From contig JBCDAU010000008.1 in NCBI GenBank assembly GCA_039185015.1, positions 62,001 to 126,000 of the forward strand: a DNA stretch of 64,000 nt. Reading direction: 5' to 3'. The notes under the pieces were generated by a model. That model made no database searches. It was not told where the DNA came from and saw only the letters and a program-made list of their open reading frames with translations. Shown in pieces: positions 57,720-64,000 of the stretch. Source of the stretch: JBCBSZ01 sp039185015. Its GTDB lineage: Bacteria > Actinomycetota > Acidimicrobiia > Acidimicrobiales > Poriferisodalaceae. Made by a program: the position numbers and the translations under genes. How positions within the stretch are numbered: position 1 is the stretch's first letter; each line of letters starts with the position of its first letter.

Positions 57720-59195
57720 TCAGCCGTCGGCGAGCATCTTGCGGGCGACCCGCTCGGCGACCATGACGCAACCGAGGTAGGTGTTGCCCGACGGGATCGT
57801 GGGCATGACCGAGGCGTCGACCACCCGGAGCCCATCGATGCCGCGGACCCGGCAGTCGGCGTCGAGCACGGGCCCCATCGGGCAGGTGCCGACCATGTGT
57901 CCGTAGCTCATCGTGTTGCGCTCGAGGGCGACGTCGACGGCATCGTCGGCGGTCAGGTCGATCGGGACGACGGGCTCGCAGCCGAGTGCCTGGGCGGCCG
58001 ACGAGCGTTCCCAGGCGACCAGCCGGTCGAAGCCGTGTCGCAGCACGGCCCGGGCGTCGTCGGGCAGCGGCGGCGCGGTGACGACGGGGTCGGCGCCGAC
58101 CGTGTCGCCGAGGCGGACGCTCCCCCGCCCGCTGGACCGCATGAGGAACACGGCCATCATGAACGTCGTCTCGTCGGTGGTGGGCGCCGGGGCGATCGGG
58201 AAGGCGTGGTAGTCGACGTCGGTCCCGTTCGAGGCCCCGACCAACACGACCTGGGCCGGCCCGGCCTGCCCGCCCCGAGGACCGTCGTGGCGGTACGGGA
58301 TGCCGGGGCCGAGGTGGTCGCTCATGGTCTCGCCAACCGGCAGGTCGGCGACGGCGGTGATGCCCCGCTGGGCGAGGTGGTCGGCGGGCCCGATGCCGGA
58401 GCGCATGAGGAGCAGGGGCGTCCAGATCGCCCCCGTGGCGACGACCACCTCGTCGGCGTCGAGCTCCTCGCCCGAGGTGAGCACGACGCCGGTCGCCTGG
58501 TCGCCGTCGATCGCCACGGCGGCCACCTCGGCGCCCGTACGGATCGTCAGGTTCTCGCGGGCCCTGACCTCGGCTGTGAGGTAGGCGAGGCTGGTGCTGA
58601 CCCGGCGATCGTCGTCGTCGATCGTGACCGGGAAGCGGCCGATGCCCGGGAGCTGCGACGGGTCGTTGATGTCATCGGCTGCGGCTTCGCCGACGTCGAG
58701 CATCCCGTCGAGGAAGGCGAGCTGGGCCCGACTCATCTCCTCCCGACGCCACCTCCGGACCGGCAGCGGGCCGGCGTCGCCATGGAGCGGCGAGGCGCCG
58801 AGATCGACGTCCCGTTCGGCGGCGATGAACGTGTCGACGACATCGTCCCAGCCCCAGCCGTCGAGCCCGCGGGCGGCCCAGTCGTCGTAGTCGGGCGGCA
58901 GGCCGCGGAGGGTCGCCATGCCGTTGACGGCAGAGGTGCCGCCCAGGACCCGTCCCTGGAACATCAGGATCGACCCGTCGCCGTGGGCCATCGGTGTCGG
59001 CGCGATCGGCGCAGCGCCGGCCCAGGCCTCGGCGGCCCGCGACGGGTCGAGCACGACCGAGTCGTAGACGGTGTCGTCGGGGCCGGCCTCGAGCAGCGTC
59101 ACCCTGACCGATGGCGACTCGGTGAGGCGGGCGGCGAGCACGGCGCCACTCGTTCCGCCCCCGACCACGAGGACGTGCTTCGTCGCTGGGCTCAT
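57720..59195 (-). CDS. GMC-family FAD oxidoreductase (alcohol/choline dehydrogenase type)
   Basis: A 491-residue GMC flavoenzyme. The N-terminal FAD motif is H-V-L-V-V-G-G-G-T-S-G-A-V-L-A, GMC signature 1 appears as G-R-V-L-G-G-T-S-A-V-N-G-M, and the C-terminal V-D-A-S-V-M-P-T-I-P-S-G-N-T-Y region closes the FAD site. A catalytic His is present in Y-G-H-M-V-G-T-C-P-M-G. GMC enzymes oxidise alcohols, choline or sugars; the substrate is unknown. Divergent from a TetR gene across two operators. Confidence 0.92.
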   Translation of the reverse strand: MSPATKHVLVVGGGTSGAVLAARLTESPSVRVTLLEAGPDDTVYDSVVLDPSRAAEAWAGAAPIAPTPMAHGDGSILMFQGRVLGGTSAVNGMATLRGLPPDYDDWAARGLDGWGWDDVVDTFIAAERDVDLGASPLHGDAGPLPVRRWRREEMSRAQLAFLDGMLDVGEAAADDINDPSQLPGIGRFPVTIDDDDRRVSTSLAYLTAEVRARENLTIRTGAEVAAVAIDGDQATGVVLTSGEELDADEVVVATGAIWTPLLLMRSGIGPADHLAQRGITAVADLPVGETMSDHLGPGIPYRHDGPRGGQAGPAQVVLVGASNGTDVDYHAFPIAPAPTTDETTFMMAVFLMRSSGRGSVRLGDTVGADPVVTAPPLPDDARAVLRHGFDRLVAWERSSAAQALGCEPVVPIDLTADDAVDVALERNTMSYGHMVGTCPMGPVLDADCRVRGIDGLRVVDASVMPTIPSGNTYLGCVMVAERVARKMLADG

Positions 59196-59216
59196 CGTCC
59201 ATCCCTCTTGACGGCT

Positions 59217-59253
59217 TAGGTCGAACGACCTAGAAACTAGGTTGAACTACCTA
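59217..59253. promoter_or_regulatory. Tandem TetR operators between the GMC and tetR genes
   Basis: TAGGTCG-AA-CGACCTA (59217-59232) is a perfect 7-2-7 palindrome and TAGGTTG-AA-CTACCTA (59238-59253) is the same with one mismatch. Their centres are 21 bp apart, exactly as in the other TetR region of this window. They separate the GMC gene from the regulator, which has GAGGAGGAG as ribosome site. Confidence 0.75.
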
Positions 59254-59286
59254 GAGGGTCAAGGTACAACGAGGAGGAGCGTCACC

Positions 59287-59931
59287 ATGCCGAGCACGCC
59301 GCAGCGCATCCTCGACGCGAGCCTCCACCTGTTCAACCGGCAGGGCTACGCCGCGACCTCGCTCACCGAGATCGCCTCGGCGGTCGGCATCAGCCAGGGC
59401 AACCTCACGTATCACTTCCCGGCGAAGCGTGACCTCGTCGAGGGCGTGCGGCAGCGGGCCCGTGAGCAGCTGCGAGCCCGACGTGAGACCCACCGGCCCG
59501 GCGCGGTCGCCGACGACTACGTCGAGCACCTGCTGTTCGCCATGGAGCTGACCTGGAGCTACCACTTCCTGCTCCGAGATCAGGCGCAGTTCGACGACGG
59601 GTCGCCGAGCGGCCCGAGTCCGGAGATGGCGGCCGACCTCGCCGAGCTCCGCGAGCTGATCGACCGGGTCGCCGCAGCCGGGCTCCTCCGACGCGATCTG
59701 CCCGTCGACCTCGAGATGCTGACCCGTTCGCTCTGGATCGTGAGCCGCTACTGGATGGACCACCTCCGGGAGATGGAGGCGGTCCACGAGATCACCTGGG
59801 CCGACCAGGAGCGAGGCATCCAGCACCACCTCGCGGTCCTCGTGCCCTGCCTGACCGCGGCCGGTCGGCGGGAGTTCGAGTCCGCCCTGCTCCGAGCATC
59901 GGAGCATCCGCTCTCCAGGGCGGCCTCGTGA
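59287..59931 (+). CDS. TetR-family transcriptional regulator
   Basis: A 214-residue regulator with HTH residues about 8-50 (R-I-L-D-A-S-L-H-L-F-N-R-Q-G-Y-A-A-T-S-L, I-A-S-A-V-G-I-S-Q-G-N-L-T-Y-H-F-P-A-K). The ATG at 59287 has a strong ribosome site; an upstream in-frame start at 59242 lies inside the operator and is rejected. It probably represses the GMC oxidoreductase and itself. The LLM oxidoreductase 31 bp downstream may be co-transcribed. Confidence 0.9.
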   Translation: MPSTPQRILDASLHLFNRQGYAATSLTEIASAVGISQGNLTYHFPAKRDLVEGVRQRAREQLRARRETHRPGAVADDYVEHLLFAMELTWSYHFLLRDQAQFDDGSPSGPSPEMAADLAELRELIDRVAAAGLLRRDLPVDLEMLTRSLWIVSRYWMDHLREMEAVHEITWADQERGIQHHLAVLVPCLTAAGRREFESALLRASEHPLSRAAS

Positions 59932-59962
59932 CCGCCGACCACCGACCCGACCGGGAGGAACC

Positions 59963-60973
59963 ATGACCCTCGAGATCGACCTGCTGACGTTCCCCCTGCC
60001 GGGCATGGCGGGCGCGATGGCGCAGACGTTCGAGCAGGCCGGGTGGGACGGCGTGTACTTGGCCGACACCCAGAACCTGACCGGTGAGATCTACGCCTCG
60101 CTGGGGTTGGCCGTCTCCGCAACCGACCGTCTGACGCTCGCCACCGGCGTGACCAACCCGGTCACCCGTCACCCCGCCGTGACGGCATCCGCGATCTCCA
60201 CGGTGCAGGTCGCGTCCGGTGGGCGAGCGGTGCTCGGCATCGGGCGGGGCGACTCGTCGCTCGGCTACCTCGGGCGGCAGCCGGCGCCGGTCGCGGACTT
60301 CGAGGCGTACGTGGCCCGGGTGCGTGGCTTCCTCCACGGCGAGGAGGTGGACCTCGGCGACGCCACGAGCCGCAACACGTGGATCGCCGAGTCGGGACAG
60401 CCGCCGGCGCCGATCGACGTCGCCGCCACCGGCCCCAAGGTCACCGCGATCGCCGCCCGACACGCCGACCGCGTCACCTTCGGCGTCGGCGCCGATCCGG
60501 CCAGGCTGCGCGACGCCATCGCACTGGTCCGGGCCGAGCGGGAGCGAGCCGGACTCGACCCCGCGTCCATCTCGGTCGGGGCCTACGTCAACACCGCCGC
60601 CCATCCGGACCCGGCGGCGGCCAGGGCCATCGTGCGGGGTGGCACCGCCTCGTTCGCCCACTTCTCGGGCATGGCCGGGGCGCCGAAGGCCGCCGGCCCC
60701 GACGCTGCCGTGTTCGAGGCGATCGGCCGCGACTACGACATGTCCGGCCATGCCAGCGCGAGCGCCGGTCACGCCTCGGCGATGCCCGACGAGTTCGTCG
60801 ACCGCTTCGCCGTGGCCGGGCCGGTCGAGCACTGCATCTCCCGCCTCTCCGAGCTCGTCGAGGCCGGCGTCGAGCGGCTGGTGCTCGTCACCGGCTCTCG
60901 CGACGCCGAACGGGGAACGGTGGGTGCGAGCATGCGACGCCTGGCCTCTGAGGTCCTGCCCAAGCTGCGCTGA
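59963..60973 (+). CDS. LLM-class F420-dependent oxidoreductase
   Basis: A 336-residue luciferase-like enzyme with the TIM-barrel start T-F-P-L-P-G-M, W-D-G-V-Y-L-A-D near 30, L-A-T-G-V-T-N-P-V-T-R-H-P near 60, A-V-L-G-I-G-R-G-D-S-S near 88, and A-A-T-G-P-K-V-T near 153, typical of F420-using mer-like oxidoreductases. GGGAGGAACC precedes the ATG. It follows the TetR gene, so it may share control with the GMC enzyme. The substrate is unknown. Confidence 0.9.
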   Translation: MTLEIDLLTFPLPGMAGAMAQTFEQAGWDGVYLADTQNLTGEIYASLGLAVSATDRLTLATGVTNPVTRHPAVTASAISTVQVASGGRAVLGIGRGDSSLGYLGRQPAPVADFEAYVARVRGFLHGEEVDLGDATSRNTWIAESGQPPAPIDVAATGPKVTAIAARHADRVTFGVGADPARLRDAIALVRAERERAGLDPASISVGAYVNTAAHPDPAAARAIVRGGTASFAHFSGMAGAPKAAGPDAAVFEAIGRDYDMSGHASASAGHASAMPDEFVDRFAVAGPVEHCISRLSELVEAGVERLVLVTGSRDAERGTVGASMRRLASEVLPKLR

Positions 60974-60979
60974 CAGGCG

Positions 60980-60985
60980 TAGGGT
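60980..60985 (+). promoter_or_regulatory. Leaderless -10 TAGGGT of the COG0523 gene
   Basis: TAGGGT lies 7 nt before GTG 60993 and 7 nt after the LLM stop. The same hexamer and spacing serve the Sec-redoxin gene. Confidence 0.5.
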
Positions 60986-60992
60986 CGACGTC

Positions 60993-61916
60993 GTGCCGTA
61001 CCAGGAGCCGGACTTCCTGCCGTGGGACGGACGCCGCGTGCCGATCACGTTCGTCGGTGGCTACCTCGGCGCAGGCAAGACCACGGCGATCAACGAGGTG
61101 CTCGCCGTCAGCGATCGACCCATCGCGGTGGTCGTCAACGACGCAGGAGCGATCAACATCGACGCCCGGTTGATCCGGGGCTGCGACGGCAATGCCATCG
61201 AGCTCACCGACGGGTGCGTGTGCTGCGAGTCCATCGACGACATGGGCGCGGCCCTCGACACCATCCGCCGCCGCCCCGAACCGCCCGACCACCTCGTGAT
61301 CGAGCTGTCCGGCATCGCGGAGCCCGCCAACGTCATACCGTGGGGCCGCTCGGCCGGGTTCCTGCTCGACGGCGTGGTGATCGTCGTCTCCGTCGATCAG
61401 CTGATGGACGACGTCCCCGACTGGATCCGGGCCCACGTCGAGGCGCAGGTCGCCGCCGCCGACCTGCTCGTGCTCACCAAGACCGACCTGGCCGTGGCGT
61501 CCGAGGTTCGAGCGGCCCGTGGCCGCCTGGCCGAGTTGGCCCCCCGGGTGCCGGTGGTCGACGGCGGCCCCGGCCAGCGGGAGCTCGGCGCCCTCGGTCG
61601 GTTCCTGTCGCTCGGCGGCCACCGCGACCGGGACGCGGCCGGCGTGCGGGGCCCGACGCTGTTCGACCTCCACGAGACCCACACGGTGGCCATCGAGGGA
61701 CCCCAGAGCCGAGGCGACATCGACGCCATCGTCGCCGCGCTGCCGCAACGCTTCCCCGGCCGGAGGATCGCTCGCGCCAAGGGCGTGGTGGCGCTCTCCG
61801 ACGGCGACGGCGCAGCCTTGGTGCAGGTGGTCGGTTCGAGGACGGAGGTGACGCCGCTGTTCGACAACGAACGGCGTCAGCCGACCGATCTCGTCGTGAT
61901 CACCGTCGCGAGTTGA
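60993..61916 (+). CDS. CobW/COG0523-family G3E GTPase (metal chaperone)
   Basis: A 307-residue G3E GTPase with Walker A G-Y-L-G-A-G-K-T-T near residue 25, the metal-binding C-x-C-C motif (G-C-V-C-C-E), Switch region E-L-S-G-I-A-E-P, and the base-recognition motif T-K-T-D. Relatives deliver Zn, Co or Fe to target enzymes. There are no His-rich tracts. It is leaderless and convergent with the deiminase-like gene, overlapping it by 17 bp. The metal and client are unknown. Confidence 0.9.
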   Translation: MPYQEPDFLPWDGRRVPITFVGGYLGAGKTTAINEVLAVSDRPIAVVVNDAGAINIDARLIRGCDGNAIELTDGCVCCESIDDMGAALDTIRRRPEPPDHLVIELSGIAEPANVIPWGRSAGFLLDGVVIVVSVDQLMDDVPDWIRAHVEAQVAAADLLVLTKTDLAVASEVRAARGRLAELAPRVPVVDGGPGQRELGALGRFLSLGGHRDRDAAGVRGPTLFDLHETHTVAIEGPQSRGDIDAIVAALPQRFPGRRIARAKGVVALSDGDGAALVQVVGSRTEVTPLFDNERRQPTDLVVITVAS

Positions 61917-63042
61917 CCGCCGGCTCCTGCTGGGTGGCGCAGTGCACGCCACCACCACCCGCGGCGACGGGATCGAAGTCGACGGCGACCACCTGACGTC
62001 CGGGGTGGAGCTCGCCGATCAGCTCGGCCGCGCGACCGTCGGCCGTGGCGTCGCCGTACTGCGAGACGATCACGGCACCGTTGCAGACGTAGTAGTTGAC
62101 GTAGCTGGCCAGGAACTCGTCGCCGGTCCGCCGCTGGGTCGCCGGCTGATCGAGACGGACCAGCCGGTAGGGCTCGCCATCGAGGGTCGTGACGGCATCC
62201 AGCTCGGCTGCGGTGTCGACGGCGAGGTCGTACCAGGTCTCCCCCGGATCCACGTACGACGGGAACTCGTGGACGATCGTGCGGGGGTCGACGAATCGGG
62301 CGAGGGTGTCGATGTGGCCATCGGTGATGTCGGCGCCGGCGACGCCGTCGACCCACAGGAGCCGGTCGGCGCCGAGGAGTGCGACCAGCCGATCGGCGAT
62401 CTCGTCCTCGGGCATGCCCGGGTTGCGATTGTCGTTGACCCAGCTGCTGCGGGCGGCGAGCAGCGTCCCATCGCCGTCGGTCTCGACGCCGCCGCCCTCG
62501 CCCACGACGCCGGAGTCGACGAGCTCGATGCCGAGGACGTCGGCGACCAGCGCGGCGAGTTGCTCGTCGCCGTCGTGGACCTGCTTTCCGCCCCACCCGT
62601 TGAAGCGAACCCGACCGGCGGCGAGGTGGCCGTCGTCGGTGACGAGGAACAGCGGCAGCGTGTCCCGGGCCCAGAGGTCGTCGACCGGCGCGGCGATCAG
62701 CTCGATGTCGGAACCGAGGAGATCCTCGGCGATCGTCAGGTCACCAGGGCGGACGAGCATCCGGACGGGCTCGAACTCGGCGATGGTCAGACCGAGATCG
62801 GCGATGGCTGCCTGCACGTCCGGGAGCTCCGACCCCCACACGTCCGTACGGCCCGGGAAGCACATCCAGGTCGCGGCGTGCGGAGCGTCCTCGCCCGGCA
62901 TGAACCGGCCGGACTCGACGGCGGGCGTGGGCGGGCGCTCGGTCCCGGCCGTCGGGCTGCCGCTGTCGTCGCAGGCCGCGAGCCACCAGGCGATCGATCC
63001 GAGGGCTCCGGCGCCCAGGAACGTGCGACGTCCGATCTCCAC
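61900..63042 (-). CDS. Agmatine deiminase/peptidyl-arginine deiminase family lipoprotein
   Basis: A 380-residue guanidine-hydrolase-fold protein. The N-terminus has a twin-arginine-like signal (G-R-R-T-F-L-G-A-G-A-L-G) followed by a lipobox L-A-A-C, so exported and membrane-anchored, unlike cytosolic AguA. Catalytic features are W-A-R-D-T near 118, E-G-G-G-V-E near 182, D-G-H-I-D near 241 and the C-terminal nucleophile in G-G-G-G-V-H-C-A-T-Q-Q-E-P. GTG 63042 has TACCCT 8 nt upstream, leaderless. Likely substrate: agmatine or peptidyl arginine outside the cell. Confidence 0.88.
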   Translation of the reverse strand: MEIGRRTFLGAGALGSIAWWLAACDDSGSPTAGTERPPTPAVESGRFMPGEDAPHAATWMCFPGRTDVWGSELPDVQAAIADLGLTIAEFEPVRMLVRPGDLTIAEDLLGSDIELIAAPVDDLWARDTLPLFLVTDDGHLAAGRVRFNGWGGKQVHDGDEQLAALVADVLGIELVDSGVVGEGGGVETDGDGTLLAARSSWVNDNRNPGMPEDEIADRLVALLGADRLLWVDGVAGADITDGHIDTLARFVDPRTIVHEFPSYVDPGETWYDLAVDTAAELDAVTTLDGEPYRLVRLDQPATQRRTGDEFLASYVNYYVCNGAVIVSQYGDATADGRAAELIGELHPGRQVVAVDFDPVAAGGGGVHCATQQEPAVNSRR

Positions 63043-63050
63043 GTTCGCTC

Positions 63051-63125
63051 AGGGTACGGAGGGTCGTCGACCGACGACGGCGCGGGCACGGGTCGAGGTA
63101 CCCGCAGCGACAGGCCCCGTACACT
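63051..63125. promoter_or_regulatory. Divergent leaderless -10 elements (deiminase and kinase side)
   Basis: TACCCT (63056..63051, - strand) serves the deiminase GTG at 63042. TACACT (63120-63125, + strand) lies 7 nt before an ATG at 63133, which opens a nine-codon frame rather than the kinase. Confidence 0.5.
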
Positions 63126-63132
63126 CGCCGGC

Positions 63133-63162
63133 ATGAGGGGCGATCGGGGCCACGCCGTCTAG
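63133..63162 (+). CDS. Nine-residue leader peptide candidate (MRGDRGHAV)
   Basis: An ATG exactly 7 nt after TACACT, the leaderless position, starts MRGDRGHAV and stops at TAG 63160-63162. The kinase frame begins 15 nt later in a different frame. If the leaderless assignment holds, ribosomes first translate this peptide, which could control the kinase by reinitiation. It may also be only an untranslated leader. Confidence 0.35.
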   Translation: MRGDRGHAV

Positions 63163-63176
63163 GCGGCGCCGCGTAC

Positions 63177-64000
63177 GTGGACGGTCCACTCACCGGTCGA
63201 CGGGTGGCGGGGTACGAGGTCGGCGAGGTCCTCGGCCGGGGTGCCACGGCGAGCGTCTACCGCGCCCGGCAGGTCCGACTCGGACGCGACGTCGCGATCA
63301 AGGTCCTCGACCCGGCCTTCGGCGATCATCCCGAGTACGTCGAGCGCTTCGAGCGGGAGGGCAGGGCGGCCGCAGCGCTCGACCACCCGTCGATCGTCAC
63401 GATCCACGAGGCCGGCGAGGTCGACGGCCAGCTCTATCTCGTCATGCGGCTCGTCGAGGGCACGACGCTGGCGACCCGATTGGAGACCGGTCCCACCCTC
63501 GACGCCGACCAGACGGCAGCGCTGCTCCGACCTGTCGCCGAGGCGCTCGACCACGCCCACGCCGCCGGTGTCGTCCATCGCGACGTCAAGCCCTCGAACA
63601 TCTTCCTCGACGAGCGCGGCAACATCTTCCTCGGCGACTTCGGCGTGGCCGGGCTGATCCACGGCGTCGCCCGCGAGACCGTCGGAGCGGTCGGGACGGC
63701 CGACTACATGGCCCCCGAACAGGTCGACGGCGCCCAGGCCGGGCCGGCGGCGGACGTCTACTCGCTGGGATGCGTGCTCCACGAGTGCGTCACCGGGAGG
63801 CCGCCGTTCTCTCGACCGACGTTGCTCGCCACCTTGCGGGCGCAGGTCGACGACGACGTCGAGCCGACCGGGGACCGCCGGATCGACACGGTGCTGGCGA
63901 AGGCACTCGCGAAGGACCCGGCGGCGAGGCCGGCGAGGGCAGGAGACCTGATCGACGAGCTGGTCGGCGTCCCGCCGTCGGGTGTCGCTCCTCCTCGTGC
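63177..64000 (+). CDS. Serine/threonine protein kinase (PknB-like), cut by the window end
   Basis: The first 274 codons of a Hanks-type kinase are visible: glycine loop L-G-R-G-A-T-A-S-V near residue 19, V-A-I-K-V-L (Lys), catalytic loop H-R-D-V-K-P-S-N, D-F-G-V-A, activation segment G-T-A-D-Y-M-A-P-E-Q, and D-V-Y-S-L-G-C. All catalytic residues are present, so it should be active. The GTG at 63177 fits the usual N-terminus L-x-G-R-R-V-A-G-Y-E-V; no strong ribosome site is visible. The C-terminal sensor or membrane part lies outside the window. Confidence 0.9.
   Translation, partial: MDGPLTGRRVAGYEVGEVLGRGATASVYRARQVRLGRDVAIKVLDPAFGDHPEYVERFEREGRAAAALDHPSIVTIHEAGEVDGQLYLVMRLVEGTTLATRLETGPTLDADQTAALLRPVAEALDHAHAAGVVHRDVKPSNIFLDERGNIFLGDFGVAGLIHGVARETVGAVGTADYMAPEQVDGAQAGPAADVYSLGCVLHECVTGRPPFSRPTLLATLRAQVDDDVEPTGDRRIDTVLAKALAKDPAARPARAGDLIDELVGVPPSGVAPPR

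Noticed and set aside
1..64000. Alternative genetic code in which TGA is sense
   Set aside because: Most genes in the window end in TGA, frequently overlapping the next start; only two TGAs are read through and both replace Cys.

Overview
The window reads as a chromosomal segment of a high-GC actinobacterium, most likely of the class Acidimicrobiia (Ilumatobacter/Iamia-like). The grounds are third positions dominated by G/C, a polyphosphate glucokinase, several F420-type luciferase-like oxidoreductases, a DUF222/HNH nuclease, excalibur domains, and two secreted proteins with the 'GYW...DGGVF.FG.A.FFGS' repeats common in that class. This placement is inference from gene content. No rRNA, tRNA, CRISPR array or classical insertion sequence was seen.

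The strongest content is selenium biology. Positions 6477-15087 form a nearly gap-free selenium island. It holds a selenate/phosphonate-type ABC transporter (lipoprotein, ATPase, fused permease), then convergently senB (selenosugar synthase) and senA (selenoneine synthase), then divergently selD (selenophosphate synthetase). A GH20-type hexosaminidase-like enzyme and a gamma-glutamylcyclotransferase-like protein follow, each overlapping the preceding gene by 4 bp. selD has an in-frame TGA at 12267-12269 exactly where its catalytic Cys/Sec sits (HGAG-U-GCK). A second in-frame TGA lies at 35786-35788 in a redoxin (W-U-P-P-C), followed by a bacterial-type SECIS hairpin with a GGUCG loop. The organism therefore appears to use selenium both for selenoproteins and for selenoneine, and the GH20 and cyclotransferase genes are candidate unrecognised parts of the pathway.

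Layout: 1-2.5 kb, lipoprotein/MacA-like adaptor/ABC ATPase efflux operon; 2.5-6.4 kb, crotonases and small genes; 6.4-15.1 kb, selenium island; 15.1-19.5 kb, a frame-disrupted gene, a secreted repeat protein, an AraC regulator and SnoaL-like proteins; 19.5-25.2 kb, beta-oxidation operon (acyl-CoA dehydrogenase, thiolase, FadJ-like, methyltransferase); 25.3-33.5 kb, NYN RNase, excalibur/repeat protein, PpgK, AzlCD, aldo-keto reductase, DUF222/HNH, LLM oxidoreductase, SDR; 33.5-37.8 kb, redox cluster (pirin/MarR, Sec-redoxin, YceI/MarR); 37.8-42.8 kb, DEAD helicase fused to a cold-shock domain, subtilase with WSGAT repeats, glutaminase, SDR; 42.8-47.3 kb, an island of two TIR-like/transmembrane/beta-propeller proteins bounded by copies of an SDR gene start; 47.4-52.4 kb, crotonase and molybdenum hydroxylase operon with TetR; 52.4-64 kb, alpha/beta hydrolases, CNB-thioredoxin-reductase-like fusion, membrane-SDR fusion with MarR, GMC oxidoreductase with TetR, LLM oxidoreductase, COG0523 GTPase, agmatine-deiminase-like lipoprotein and a Ser/Thr kinase cut by the window end.

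Regulation is unusually readable. About twenty genes have an NAnnnT (best TAnnnT) hexamer 6-8 nt before the start codon, the mark of leaderless mRNAs, and this helped choose starts. Four regulator genes sit beside clear palindromic operators: MarR at 34925-34984, TetR at 51821-51857, a 40-bp palindrome at 55975-56014, and TetR at 59217-59253.
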